DNA of 64,000 nt, taken from positions 51,628 to 115,627 of the forward strand of contig JAWZXG010000039.1 of NCBI GenBank assembly GCA_037178625.1. Reading direction: 5' to 3'. The translations under genes were made by a program, and so were the position numbers. Below are positions 30,275 to 42,359 of the stretch, one piece after another; the stretch's first letter is position 1; every line of letters begins with the position of its first letter. Origin of the DNA: Skeletonema tropicum (taxonomy: Eukaryota; Bacillariophyta; Thalassiosirophyceae; Thalassiosirales; Thalassiosiraceae). The notes under the pieces were generated by a model. It did not search any database and was not told the DNA's origin. It saw only the letters and a program-made list of their open reading frames with translations.

Positions 30275-33200
30275 TCATCGTCGATTCAGAGAGTACATCC
30301 GCAAATTCCTTTGTTGATCTTTCTTCTCAGTCAAAAGTTGTACAATATCTCTCGTGCGGAGATCACGCACTGGTGTATCATCTATTGCCACAAGGACGTC
30401 TGATGGGAACACCCAACCCGAGAAGGGGCTAGAGTCAGAAACACTGCTCACCATTGTATTGCCCTCGTATTCTACGAAAGTTAGTCCAATCTTGCCAGGC
30501 GGAGCAGAGACTACTCGGTGATAAATATCGTCGTGTCGCAATTCTTCTTGGCTGCGGGTGTGATTGGTTTGAGGTGTAAATAATGTCGACGGGCTCCACG
30601 AAGAGGAATTCGCACTGATACTCTTGTTAGAACTCAACGGGTGGTATAAATCTGACAACGACTGGGGGGCCTTTCGGCGCGATAGCAATCCTCCAAAGGC
30701 ACCACTTAATGAACCCATTATACCGCTTGACTGCGGAGGGCTCTTGCTGTTATCTTCACTAACACTTGATCCAACGCTTAGATCGTCGCCCAATGATGGG
30801 GGAGGTACGCTCGGCATTCTATTCCTATCCGGTGTCTTCATTTCTGAAAAAGCTGAATACGATCCATCAGCCTGAGATCGAAATAGATTCTTTGCAGTTT
30901 GAGATGTTCTATTTGAGATCTGCGCAGTGACTGCAGTGCTTATTGACTCGGTATGGCTCGCAGTCCTAACAATATCTGGAGCTGTACGACCCAAGAATTG
31001 CCTAGCAGAGAAAGGCGCAATATTAGAATCTTCTGCCTCACCACTACCACTGCCGCTGTTGACAGCTGCTCCGCTCTGAGCTGCTTGATATGCCATTAGA
31101 TGGTGTTTTCTCCCTCCTGGTTTAGATCGATGTATTGATTCTCCCGATGCACGATCTACATGACGATTGCTTTTGATATCGGTAGAGCCTTTGACTGATT
31201 GCGATATCGACACAGCCATGTCGTAAGTAGTCTGGCGATGTGCACGAGAGGTTACGTGGACGTGGATATCTTTCCTTAACAACAGCAGCGGTAAGACATG
31301 CATTATAAAGCCATCTCTGATTTGATGATCCAATCCAGATAACTTCAAAGAAGGAGCATTGTCAGAACTTTCTCCGTTCAAAATGCGCTCCATCCACTTA
31401 ATCAGCGCAGATTGAGTGTTAGAATCATCAGTCCACTTGGACAAAATGGCGTCGATGATTGGTGATTTAAGCCCGTGGTCTGGTGGAGGAGGCAACGGTT
31501 CAACCAAATCACTCCACTCAGTCGTAAAATTCTCCCCATCAATCATTCGAACATTGACCATCCTCTCATCAGAAGATACCTCCGCAGCAACACTGTTTGA
31601 TACATTATTTTCATCATTGGAACTCTCTGCAGTGCTGGGTTCAGGTGCACTTTTGCTGCTCTCTTTCACACGCAATGACTCAATGAGAGCTAGTCGGTAC
31701 TCTTCCAGTTCTTTCTCCAGTCGAGGATCTTCAAGGGATATTGAGTATGGGTTGTTACTTCGCGCTTCTTCTTCCTCAGCCAGTGATGAAGATCCAACGG
31801 ATATATTTTCAATGCCTTTTGCTATCTGTATAATCATATCTTCCGTCCCTTCTATTGTGGTAGATGCATCTATAGCTTCAATCTCTGATTTGAAAGGCTC
31901 CTTCTTATCGCGACATGTCTCACTATCGCTCTCTAGAGCGGCAATTTTATTGTTTGCTTTCTCCAGTGCTGCTTTGAGAAAGATGATCTCCTTCCTATTC
32001 TCCAAATTCATATCTGCTTCAATTCGCTTCTCAAATCTGATATAAGATTCATCGTGAGAGTCGCAGTGCTTTACGGTGGTGGGAAATGGGGATGTAAGAT
32101 TTAGTGAGTTCTCGCCATCTGCCGCGGAGTCATCAGAAGATGAATTCGACAGTATCGATTTGTTGAGAGTCAGTTCCGGTATCTCTTGTTCCCGTGGTAG
32201 ACTTTTTAACCTTCCAATTTCAGCACGGCATTTCGAAAGTTCGCTGTTGAGACGATTGATTTCTAGATCGGTTGATAATGTTCGTTCCGCAGTCACAAGG
32301 TTTTCTTCTGTGACAGGCATGGGTACATAGTTTGCAGTGCTAGGTATAATCCCGATGCTCTCAGCTTCCTCAATCGACTCTAACCACCTCTTTGCTAGAA
32401 GTGTGGATTGCTTCATCTGGATGGCATACTCATGTGATCGTACGAGTAGATCAATAGCAGCACATTGTGCTTGATTGTCAAAGTTGGGTTCATGATTACT
32501 ACTTTCTGAATGATCATCATTCTCAGCGCCAACACCTCGTTTGATCGAGTTAGCAATTGTTTTCATCTTTTCCAAACAAGATGGGCAGTTATCGTGCCTC
32601 ATGCTAGACGTCTCTACGACTGGTGCATTACCATGGTCTGATAGACACCTTTCACAGTATAGCGACGGAATATGCAAAGCCTTTTCGTCTTCTTCAACGT
32701 GCGAAGATTGCATAACAATGGATTGTAGAAAAGTAATGGCATCTTTACGATCTGTTTCCGCTTTGCTATGTCTCCTTGATGATGGTGAAGGATCAAATGA
32801 AGATGAAAGGCGAATTGCGTCATAGCCTGTGGTGGCTGGAACTTGTATTGCTGAATGTTTATTGTCCATGACTTGACGATGACGAATGACTTTGGGAGTT
32901 CGTATCGTTCCGCCCCCTGACATCGCTGGATACCATTTGGGTCTAAAAGCACTCTTTTTCATCGGCGATTGTTTTGATGGCTTCTCCGATATGTTTTTGG
33001 CCACAGTTGAATCAGATGAATTACGCTTTGGTGTTCTAATCTCAGCAGGTGATCCGTCATCTATGCTAGCAAACGATGCCACTCCCGAAAGGCCATATTT
33101 ATGAGTTGGCTGTCGTACACCACCATCTTCTCTTGACTTGAGCTTATCTGGCATGATTAGAAAATTGGAATCATCGACTGTTGTATCTTCAAATGAGAAA

Positions 33201-34957
33201 CACTGCTGTGCAACTTTTAGACCACTTGCGACAACGTTTTCAGTCTTTGCGTAGGAGGAATGGAGCCTGTTTGGTGTCAGTGCCGATAGATGTGAAGGCA
33301 ACGGGGGAAGTGATTTGGCCACGTTCTGAGTTTTTCTTCGTAATGCTGCTCTGATAGGCGATTCGCCGTGGTTGTTAGTTGCTGACTTGATGTTGTTGAC
33401 GTCACCATCAGTTTGTACACTGTCTGATACATCGACAATATTATCAACTTTTATCTTCGATGCTTCTGGCGATTCTTCATGGATGTTACGTGCTGTTTTG
33501 ATGCTGTTGACGTCACCACCAGTTTGTACATTGTCAGATACATCGACAATATTATCAACTTCTGTCTTTGATTCGGCAGCATGCTCTTCCTCGCTTCTTA
33601 GCGCTACTTCTGCATTGCTCTCTATAGATTCACTCACTGTCGGATTGTCCTGCAGTGGAACGGTGTATAATATTGGTCTATCATCTTCATCATCACGAAT
33701 CTCGTCTGCATCGCTATCTGACCTCATATCCATTTCAGCTATTTCTTCCACATCTTGCATCATACGTCTCCTTACAGCAAGCAATTTACTTTCGTCACAT
33801 CCAAAAGAACCAATAGTAGTTCCCTCATTCTCACCAACGAGACTGCCCATTATTGAGACGGTAGATCCAATTGCCGAGTGACTGTGTTCACTATCATTGC
33901 TGTCCTTGCTTAAACTTTGTTTGATATTGCGTCCATTGCTGTATAAACTTTGTGACCGATTGGCGCTGTTATCATATTGGAACTCAAATCTTTTAAGTGA
34001 TTCGAACGTTATGGTGGGGACGAATTCAGCGCTATCGTCACAAGTGAAAGGTTTGTCATTGATTGAGTGATCTCTCTCCACTATTGGAACATCGTCAGAT
34101 TCACCATCATCATCATCATCACCAATGCGCTCTATCTCCCCTTCTTTCATATTTTGGTGATTATTTTCTTCGGTAACATCATCATTATTTGTACATTCTT
34201 TTGCTGCTCGATTTTCTTCGGCGATATCATCATTTGTACACTCTTTTGCTGTTTCATCGCTCGTAGCAGCCGATTGAGTAGCAACATTCAATGGTGGTTG
34301 CTTCATACTAATTTCGTCTGCAGTAGAATTTGTCTCAATATTATCACTTTCATGTGCATCTTCTACCATGGCAGCGTAACTCTCATTTCCATCCTCTTCA
34401 ATAAACTGCTTAAACTCCTGTACCGCCCTTTGATCCCTCTGCTGTCCATTTACATTATTCTGCGCACTGCTCGTAGTATTCATTTGCTGCGTAGAGGAAT
34501 AACTGAAACTAGCCGTCGTAACAACATTATGGTTGCTTTTGGCCGCCGCTGAAGTCCTGTCCGTGGCTGAAGGCGATTTTGTTGTAATTACTCGCCGCCC
34601 CCTATTTCGGAACATTCCCGTCGGATCCAAATTGGCAGATCTAGATGAAATATTCGGCTTTGGAATGTGCTGCTGCTGCTGTTGCATGGATGAATTCTGT
34701 TTGTCAAATGATTGAGTACGAATTCGAGAACTTGCAGTTCCTTTCAAGTAAGACGAAACTCGTTTCTGACCGCCATTACTTCCTACCACCACCATGGGCT
34801 CCTCATCCTGCTTCTCCGGTTGCTGCATTGGTGGGCCGTCCATTGTTATCTGTACTGCAGCCGCCTCACTGTAGAGTGAACACACATCATTCAATTTAAT
34901 GCCATGGTCACGACGAAATTTTGCGGTGTGCGAACAAAGTCGAAGAACCAACAACAT
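30275..34957 (-). CDS. Large coiled-coil protein with C-terminal PDZ-like domain (1560 aa)
   Basis: Single-exon frame. The first about 650 residues are Ser/Asp/Glu/Asn-rich and disordered-looking, and include two tandem copies of a 38-residue unit built around VDNIVDVSD.VQT.GDVN (about residues 455-540). Middle regions carry Cys pairs (CERCLSDHG, CPSCLEK near 790-815) and heptad-like coiled coils (about 900-1060). The last about 85 residues look like a PDZ domain: IGLTFVEYEGNTMVSSVSD, a GWVFPSDVLVAIDD turn, and a final helix and strand. PDZ domains bind C-terminal peptides, so a scaffold role is inferred. The ATG at 34957 gives the longest protein; the ATG at 34843 (MDGPPMQQ) is an equally good start. 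Its 5' third is duplicated at 43452-44951. Confidence 0.75.
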   Translation of the reverse strand: MLLVLRLCSHTAKFRRDHGIKLNDVCSLYSEAAAVQITMDGPPMQQPEKQDEEPMVVVGSNGGQKRVSSYLKGTASSRIRTQSFDKQNSSMQQQQQHIPKPNISSRSANLDPTGMFRNRGRRVITTKSPSATDRTSAAAKSNHNVVTTASFSYSSTQQMNTTSSAQNNVNGQQRDQRAVQEFKQFIEEDGNESYAAMVEDAHESDNIETNSTADEISMKQPPLNVATQSAATSDETAKECTNDDIAEENRAAKECTNNDDVTEENNHQNMKEGEIERIGDDDDDGESDDVPIVERDHSINDKPFTCDDSAEFVPTITFESLKRFEFQYDNSANRSQSLYSNGRNIKQSLSKDSNDSEHSHSAIGSTVSIMGSLVGENEGTTIGSFGCDESKLLAVRRRMMQDVEEIAEMDMRSDSDADEIRDDEDDRPILYTVPLQDNPTVSESIESNAEVALRSEEEHAAESKTEVDNIVDVSDNVQTGGDVNSIKTARNIHEESPEASKIKVDNIVDVSDSVQTDGDVNNIKSATNNHGESPIRAALRRKTQNVAKSLPPLPSHLSALTPNRLHSSYAKTENVVASGLKVAQQCFSFEDTTVDDSNFLIMPDKLKSREDGGVRQPTHKYGLSGVASFASIDDGSPAEIRTPKRNSSDSTVAKNISEKPSKQSPMKKSAFRPKWYPAMSGGGTIRTPKVIRHRQVMDNKHSAIQVPATTGYDAIRLSSSFDPSPSSRRHSKAETDRKDAITFLQSIVMQSSHVEEDEKALHIPSLYCERCLSDHGNAPVVETSSMRHDNCPSCLEKMKTIANSIKRGVGAENDDHSESSNHEPNFDNQAQCAAIDLLVRSHEYAIQMKQSTLLAKRWLESIEEAESIGIIPSTANYVPMPVTEENLVTAERTLSTDLEINRLNSELSKCRAEIGRLKSLPREQEIPELTLNKSILSNSSSDDSAADGENSLNLTSPFPTTVKHCDSHDESYIRFEKRIEADMNLENRKEIIFLKAALEKANNKIAALESDSETCRDKKEPFKSEIEAIDASTTIEGTEDMIIQIAKGIENISVGSSSLAEEEEARSNNPYSISLEDPRLEKELEEYRLALIESLRVKESSKSAPEPSTAESSNDENNVSNSVAAEVSSDERMVNVRMIDGENFTTEWSDLVEPLPPPPDHGLKSPIIDAILSKWTDDSNTQSALIKWMERILNGESSDNAPSLKLSGLDHQIRDGFIMHVLPLLLLRKDIHVHVTSRAHRQTTYDMAVSISQSVKGSTDIKSNRHVDRASGESIHRSKPGGRKHHLMAYQAAQSGAAVNSGSGSGEAEDSNIAPFSARQFLGRTAPDIVRTASHTESISTAVTAQISNRTSQTAKNLFRSQADGSYSAFSEMKTPDRNRMPSVPPPSLGDDLSVGSSVSEDNSKSPPQSSGIMGSLSGAFGGLLSRRKAPQSLSDLYHPLSSNKSISANSSSWSPSTLFTPQTNHTRSQEELRHDDIYHRVVSAPPGKIGLTFVEYEGNTMVSSVSDSSPFSGWVFPSDVLVAIDDTPVRDLRTRDIVQLLTEKKDQQRNLRMYSLNRR

Positions 34958-35111
34958 GCCGAAACGAAGAAAGGAGGAGAGATGAGAAAGGACACATCAA
35001 AGGCACGAGAAAAGAACTCAGCAAGGTCGTCCTGTAACATCTACTATCTTATCTTTATCTCTCTACTTGTTTCTAATCTCTACTTGTTTCTAATATTCTA
35101 GCCTAACTCAT

Positions 35112-38100
35112 TCAAAATGCCTGCCAAGTACCACCACAGCTTCCTTCACAGTCAGATTGCAAAAAGTGACATCCAGGATTAGTCATTGGGTCCTGGTTGC
35201 TGCAATCCGATCCTCCCCAGGAGCAGCATCCAGTCTGCTGAATAGGAACAGTAGTCATGAGACCTGCACACATGTTGCAATTATTGGCACTCTCATTGCA
35301 CCAACCGCTGTTGTTACATTGCTGATAGCCTGTGTTACGATCACCGCAGCAGTACGTTCCTCCAGAAGTAGGTGGAGAAGTTGGATTGGGTGTTGCTGCA
35401 TTGGTGGGTGGTGTAGTTGGTGCATTGATGGGTGGTGGAGTTGGTGCATTCGATGGAGGAGCAGTGGTTGGCTTGGAAGTTGGCTGGGATGTGCTTGTTC
35501 CAGGTGTGGGCTTCGACGAGGGAAGGGCCGTAGGAGGTGCAGTTGGACTCAAAGTAGTAGGTGGGGGTGTTGGAGGTGACGCTGTAAACAGATTGTTCGA
35601 GCAGGTCTCTGGCATATTAAGCTCAGTGGCGTAGGGATGCTCACAATGTAGCTGGCTTAACTCGTCAGGACAGCTCACTTCCTCATAGGCAACCTCAGGA
35701 TTGTCCCACTTGAGATCATAAAAGTTATTGCAACCTGCCTTCAAGACTGGATCGTTGAAGGCATCACAGTTGCAATTCTCATTCGGATTTTGACTATCAA
35801 TCATCCATCGTCCGCACGATGCGAAGCCAGTAGCCTCCTCTGGCTCTCGTTCATTGCAGGTATTGCTTTGGGAGAACTCAGTGACGTCAAATCCAGGGGC
35901 AGCAATGTCAAAATGAGCCTTGTTACCTGAGCACGCAGCATTACTTGGAGGGCAAAAGTTGGTTCCCTTCAATACCAGCGTTGTCGACGAAGCAGTGATC
36001 GGAGAGTAACCAGTAACCTTCCAGCATTTACCGCAACCAGAACTCATCCAATTACCTCCTCCCAATGCTTCAGAAATAGCAGCTGCTCCATAATAGGTCG
36101 CCCCGAAAGGATTACCAGCGGGGGCAACGAACATGGCGTTGGAATGGCAATGAACTGGTTCATTGTCTCCAAGGCCAGTTGGAACGAAAGAGCAGCCGCA
36201 GGAACCTCCTGAACAATCCCAGTAACGTGTCGTTGTGGCGATATTTCCTCCCGTGGGTGGGGTAGGAGGTGGAGTAGGTGGTGTCGGAGGAGAAGGCGGA
36301 GGAGGATTGACCGGAGGCTGAGTTGGATTAGGAGTCACTTGTGATGTTGGGCTAGCTGTTCCATCGCTGCGGCAGAATTGAGGCGCGTAGTTTGCATCAT
36401 TGGTAAACACAATAGCCCAGAGATTGTTCTTCTCGACCCAAATCTCATTGCCATCTTCCTGAGTTACCCAGTATTCGCCATCGATCCCATTCACACTACA
36501 ACCAGATAAAGTGAATGATGCCTGGGCTCCTGAAAGGTTCTCAACAGTCATGCATTGCTTGAGGTCTGCGTAGTAAGGTTCTACTTCCAACTCCAAAGAA
36601 AACTGATACAGACCTGGATCTTGCCATTGTACGTTATGCGCGGGTGTCTTCAAATTACTGAGGCTTGGACCATCCTCAGAGACATGAACGTAGTTGTAAG
36701 AACCCTGGAAAGCAGAGTAAGTTGAGGGGACGTTGAAGACATCGATGAGGTTGCAGTCTCTGACGGAAATAGTGACCGAAGCAAAATTAGACGCGTCTCC
36801 GGAGTTATCAATTGCTCTGAATGTAAAGGTATCTGTACCCAAGGCACCCGTGTTTGGTGTATACACGAGGTTTGGGGCATCACCAGATAGAACTCCGAAG
36901 CTTGGGCTAGTTACTTCCCATGACACGATGGTACCGTCATAATCACTTGCTGAGAGAGTCAAAGAGACGGATGTATCCATCTGAACCTTAATGTTGCTCA
37001 AGGATTGCGCAGTGGGAGGGCAGTTGCCGTCACACCCACCAAGGACTGGGACTGCCTTGTTCTCGATATACCACGCCACCCAAGCTAATGGAGCGTTCCA
37101 GTTGATAGTATTCTCCTTTGAGCCCCACGCATGAGGTGCTGTTCCCGGAGCAGCATAGGACTTGGCAGCGGCAACACCTCCAGGCGTTTCGTAATCATTG
37201 ATGAGCTCATTATTGGGCCCACCACTAAGCCATCCCTTCGGCCAGAAAGCATCTTGTCCAATAGTCCAAGCCCATCTATCATGCGTATCCGTCTCTGCCT
37301 TCTCACCTGTGGGAGATACAATGAAAAAATGTTAACACAGATGCAATCAAAAATGAGAACAAAAAATGCATATTGTGCTGCCTTCTCACCATAACCAGTT
37401 ACATAACTGATATCCATTGCATTAGTTCCCATGATGTAGTCCATCGAACGAAGAATGTACTTCTGATATGAAACATCGTTGGTAATTTCGTACGCGTAGG
37501 CAAGAGCAATCATCCTGTTCATGATGAAGCTATTGGAGCCCCATGGATACTTCGAGTACTCGGAAGGGAATGCAAGATTTGAGGGATAGCCTTCTCCGTC
37601 AATTGCAGCCTTAATCTGATCAGCAAAACTGATGATATTTGCTTCAATTGATGCTTTCTCCGCAGAAGACAAATCATTGCTCACGGCGTAAAGAGAGAGT
37701 GTTCCGGCAGCAGCGACAGTTGCCCAATCCCATTGACCCATTTCTTTGAAGTGGGAGGATTGCGTCATAGCGGACTTGTACGTCTGTACAGCAGAATCTC
37801 CGAGGGCGTGAGCAGTTAGATACATCTCACAAGCAGCCGCGTATCGATCATCACCGATGGCGCCATCAGGATAGTCACCACCACCGAGGGCTGGACCTGG
37901 AGAAGCCTCGCCTGCATTGTATGTCTTGCTTGTTCCATCCGCTCGTCCCCAAGCATCAATTGCAGCGTTCCAAAGGACATTCACATGAGCTTGGTTATCT
38001 CCCGGTGCAGAGGAATACATTCTTGCAAGCTGTGCATTCACCCTTGCGACAGCATAGGTAGCTGGAGTCGAAGATCCCATTGCAGACCTAGTCCCCATGG

Positions 38101-40196
38101 CATTGTGTGCATTTTCAGCGTCAATAGTGATCGTAAAAGCTGACCAGGCATGGTTGTGCGCCTTATGTGAAGCAAGGCCCCCATCAGACGGAAGCATTCC
38201 TCGTACGAATCTTGAGCCATAATTCACTTCATCGAGCACATCGGGGATACTATTACCGCTCTCAGGAATATTCAATGTCCCATCAACAAAGGCTTCGGGG
38301 AACAACTCGTGGAGGTTGAGCAAAGTCCAGGCAGAGATGGCGTGATTCACCGTGTAGACTCCGAAATCGCCAGCATCAGCCCAGGATCCCAAAAGGTCAA
38401 AGTCATCACAGCCTTCACACCATCCCGGGTAAGGGGGTACAAAACCATCTCCAGGGTGGAGTGCATCTCGGGCGTATCTCTCATCCATCAAGTGCTCAGC
38501 AAGGATCGCATCAGGTCCCATACGATGAAAGTAAAAGTAGTTCATTGCCTCGTGTGGAAGATCTGCATAAAGGCTTGGAGCGATGGCAAATTCGAAACTG
38601 GCCCCAATTCCATTGACTACCAGCTTGTATGTGCCGAGATCAGTCAAACCTGAAAAATCGACTTGGTGGACCTCGTCGCCAGATGCATCATCCAATCCAA
38701 ATGGAGTACTATCTCCAGCAAGAATGACTGACCCCATAGAGTCTTGAACTTGCCATTCAAGTGGACTGGTAGACGAGTCGACAATAACACCAATCTTGGA
38801 TGCATAGCGGAGATAACCAACTTGATTCACTCTTACTTTGTCAGATTGCACAGCTGGGAATGCAGATCCAATCGGAGATGAAGTAGTGGGTGGAGGCACT
38901 GGAGTAGGCTGGCCAGTTGGCTTAGATGTTGGATTGGGAGTAGGTGATGGAGGAGTCGGGACATTTGTAGGACCAAATGTTGGAGGATTGGTTGGGACAG
39001 GAACGGTTGGAGGCGGCGTAGGTGTATTTGTCACAGGAGGAGTCGGCACATTGGTCGGAGGTGGTGTAGGATCCTCATCGGAGCAAGTGTCGAGGAGGCA
39101 TGTCCCCCAACCAGCTGCGTTGACTTGGGTACACTTCAAACCGTCACAACAGCCACTCCAATCGTAGGTACAGTCAGCCCATTCGAGGAGACAAGATGGC
39201 GTTGTTACTGGCGGAGAAGTTGGGTTGAGCGAAGCGGTGGGACTGCTTGTTGTGGGTGCTGGAGTAGGCTTGGGAGACACAGTCGGAGATGACGTACCAG
39301 ATTGGGCAATGCTAATCTCCGCACAGTTGTAGAACCTTTCAGGCCAAGTAGTACCACGAGTACCATCGTTAGGGTAGGGAGGGGTACAAGTGGAAACTCC
39401 AGGAGTCCAATAACTCGATGGAAGTTCAGGATGGGCAGCGAAATACTCAGCGTAGCCAGGGGGTGAACAAGAGTTGGCTGTGATGTAGAGCCATTGTAGA
39501 AGAATCTCGTCGCCGTACATTCCTTCGGGGAGCTTAAAGACAAACTCGAACGATTTGATTCCTCCACCTTGTCCTCCAGCGTACATTCCTAAAAGATAAT
39601 GATAATATGAATCACATCAGTGAGTACACATTCATTCTATATACGCACCAGAAGACAAACAAATCATATCTCTTCTTACCTCTCTCGGGATAATTATCAT
39701 CAGGCGGCATGGCAGGAGTGCCAGCCGGTCCCTCACGGACGTTATCCCTCACAAAAGTGAGTGCACTACCCGGTGCCTGAAAATCAGCCTCGGTACAATC
39801 GTTTCCCTTGTTACATGCCCTAATCTCCATGTGACCATTGTGATGAGTATCCAAATAACTCCTCACAATAATCTCATCTCCTTCAGAGTAAAAACCCTCA
39901 CTCACCCAAGGCATTGGACTACCAGTCTTGTCGAGCCAGGATTCGGGATTGTAGGAACGATCACCAAACTTTCCACAAATCTCGTTGTTGAGGTTGAGAC
40001 AATGGTGACAATACTCGGCGGGAGGGCAGCCGACACCAGAGCATGTCGGCCCATCTTGATGGGAGAGGAAGTTTCTTGAACGAGGGGACTCCAAAAACCC
40101 ATGGCCCGTCACGAAGGAAGGGGCCGAAAGGAAGGCAATGGAGGCAAGTGCAATGATTGCACTCTTGGATGCGATATTGGCGGATGCCAAAAACAT
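35112..40196 (-). CDS. Modular cellulase: LPMO-like + GH9 + GH45-like, copy 1 (1636 aa, three exons)
   Basis: Exons 40196-39680, 39588-37390 and 37306-35112 join in frame across GT-AG introns. Residues 1-31 are a signal peptide; mature His32 plus the HHNGHM histidine fit the copper brace of lytic polysaccharide monooxygenases (domain to about 268). Pro/Thr linkers flank a six-to-eight-Cys module (304-343). An Ig-like domain (about 420-510) precedes a GH9 domain with WADAGDFG (Asp577, Asp580), SGGPN near 934, and Glu970 in the terminal motif. A cadherin-like module (about 1000-1090) and an orphan module (about 1090-1217) follow. A GH45-like domain then shows TRYWDC (Asp1269) and HFDIAAPG (Asp1372). 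A linker and Cys-rich C-terminus (1557-1636) end the protein. Expected role: extracellular oxidative and hydrolytic attack on cellulose or related beta-glucans. Confidence 0.9.
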
Positions 40197-40762
40197 GATG
40201 CGTTGAATGATAGATAGAAGTAAGAAGCTGTTGTGCGTCTGTAAAGTTTGATCTAAAACTTATTATGTGAAGTAGTGAAGGCAGAGGCAGATGCGATCTT
40301 ACGATCAGATGAGATCGTTCGGAGTCGATGTCCAAGGGTCATCAATCGTAGAGCCAGTCGGATTGGCAAGGATGTTCATGTTCCCACATGATGTTCACGG
40401 ATTGAATTCAGAGATGTGACAACTTCGTCAAAATCCGCACAAAATGACCAGGCATCGCATTGGTCGTGGTTCTATCTTGTTCCTGTACGGCATGCAAATA
40501 ATATCCAACGAGTGAATCACTTCAATTATCTACCCGAATGCAATTTTCTCCCTCCAAAGCAAAGTTTCAGAGTCAAATTCAATACTCCCCTCTCACCTTA
40601 ACCCTAATTGCCTTAAAATGTACAGTCCAAGGATACCCCCGTACCAAACTCTCTAGCCATGTACCCAGTCCGAAATTGTAACCCCTGCGTAAGGAGTTTT
40701 ATTTACGTTCACGTACGGTTCACGAAAAGCTTTCTGCGGAGGATAAACCTTATTCCATCCTA
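40197..40762. promoter_or_regulatory. 5' flank of cellulase copy 1, 566 bp
   Basis: Shared with copy 2 (50190-50751), apart from small indels and several base changes around 40300-40320. The shared tail contains ACCTTAACCCTAATTGCC and ends at the duplication edge. No promoter motif was assigned. Confidence 0.5.
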
Positions 40763-40919
40763 CTACATTTTCCAGAACAAATGTTTTTGCCCGCGCGTGT
40801 GGCGTTTTCGTCATACCATCCGTCATTTACGACCCCTTTCAGATCTAATAGTCATTTCTACGTAGGAATAGTACAAGCCCGTAGAATTCTGAATTCGAGC
40901 ATACACATTACACAAGATG

Positions 40920-42275
40920 CCATGAATCTTGTCATCAAAGCGTCTGGCGGGTCCATTGAGGAGTCGGAAAAAGGATCGCCGGCTCATAGGGGGAGCCAAT
41001 AATATTAGATACAACAACAGTAGTACACAGATGTCGTCTGCCCCGCCCTTGGCCTCGCCAAAGGGCGAGAAAGATGACGGTATTTCCATCTCATCCGGAT
41101 CCGAATCATCCTCCTATCATTCCTCTGTATAGGGAAATGTGGGCCAGAGTTGATGCAAAGAAAGCGGCAAGGGAAAAGGCCAGAGAAAAAGAAAGATTAA
41201 GAAAATCTAAAGAGAGTGAGAGTCTTTCATCGGCCGATGTTGATTCGCCGACCCCATCAGTAGAACTTCTCCCCTCCCCTCATGCCTCGCCGAGCAGCAA
41301 TGATAATGATGACGATGGTGCCGCCGCTGGTGCAGATTCCAAACGTCCTCCCACAAGGGAATACGTCCTCCCAAAGTTGTGAAGATTCCATCTCCCACTA
41401 TTCGAAAAATTTCTCCATCTCTTCAGTCTGCTATTGAGTCAAGGCTTGCGGCAAAGGAAGACATGACATCTACTACGCATTCAGCAGATAAACTCCTCAC
41501 AAACATGAATACTCTCTCGGAAACAAAGCTTCTATCGTTGAAGCAGCGGCCAAGTGCAGTGATCCACTAAAACGTCGTGCTATGACGGAAATTCCGACCA
41601 AAAGATACGCACAGAAGACAAAAAAGTCGGTGATTGCAGCGGCCATGGCATGTCCAATCTAGCTAACAATTGAGCTTATTATTGATCAATAGATGTAACG
41701 AATAGAATTATTATAACTTAAAATATAAAGGAAACGATCAACGTTTTTGGATTCGGTTGCTTTCATTGGCGATGGAGGATTACGAAACATATTGAGAAAC
41801 GAGAAACCAGATAACATAAATATGAATTTGATTGATGTCCGACACTACGTAGGTGTGACATGGCAAAGGCCTGGGTATTGATGAACGAGCTGCTTCAACA
41901 TGATAATTTCTTGACGAGGGCATTGGAGAGAGAGTTGGCAGTATTCACCACAATTGTAGAGAACTTTCAACTGTATTGTTTGGCAAAGTTGGACAAGGAG
42001 AAATATATCAACAAAAAAGGTTGCAAGGCAGTGAAGCTATCATCGGATAAGTTGGAACGGGAGTACAATAAGTTTGGAGGGAAAGCGATTTCTTTGCCAT
42101 GTCCGAAGTGCAGCCATTCACTCTGCGATAAAGAACCTGATTTCGACGATAATGCGAAGGTGAATAAATCAATCACCAAAGCTTGGAAGGCAAAGAAGAA
42201 GCACTTGGAAGAGTTCAATTGTGTAGTACTCCGGAGGCAGCAGATTTGCTCACAGATTCTATCAAGCACTTGAAG
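40920..42275 (+). pseudogene. Decayed transposon-associated ORF, split by a solo LTR
   Basis: Fragments in shifting frames encode a Ser-rich N-terminus, a basic coiled coil (KKAAREKAREKERLRKSK near 41160) and, after the LTR at 41651-41860, a 137-residue end with a C-x2-C.. CDKEPDF segment (CPKCSHSLCDKEP near 42110). Removing the LTR and one 5-bp target copy restores an open junction around 41650. It faces the transposase remnant at 42360-43440 and was probably the partner ORF of the same DNA element. Not recognised as a known family. Confidence 0.5.
41651..41860. repeat. Solo LTR of the Ty3/gypsy family (210 bp)
   Basis: Very similar to the LTR at 3695-3921, with TGT...ACA ends and an exact 5-bp target duplication TGGCA at 41646-41650 and 41861-41865. 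No internal element sequence remains, so it is the product of LTR-LTR recombination. Relative to the 3695-3921 LTR it lacks about 17 bp. Confidence 0.95.
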
Positions 42276-42359
42276 CGCTTGAATTAGGCTATGCATAGTT
42301 TCTTTTGAACTAAATTCATATGATTATACATCATTATTTGTATTATTCTACTTCATGAA

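Larger units (their letters stand above)
33484..40762. repeat. Segmental duplication, copy 1 (about 7.28 kb)
   Basis: Direct duplicate of 43478-50751 with offset 9994 bp falling to 9989 bp at the right end because of a few small indels. It begins inside the PDZ-protein gene at TGTTACGTGC and ends after TTCCATCCTA. Differences are sparse over most of the length, so the event is recent or the copies are homogenised. Confidence 0.97.

Noticed and set aside
34067..34552. 161-codon hydrophobic plus-strand frame
   Set aside because: Antisense of the Asp/Glu/Asn-rich part of the PDZ-protein gene; hydrophobicity is a codon artefact.
35157..35634. Cys/Gly-rich plus-strand frames opposite the cellulase
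   Set aside because: Antisense of Pro/Thr linkers and Cys-rich modules; repeated identically in copy 2 for the same reason.
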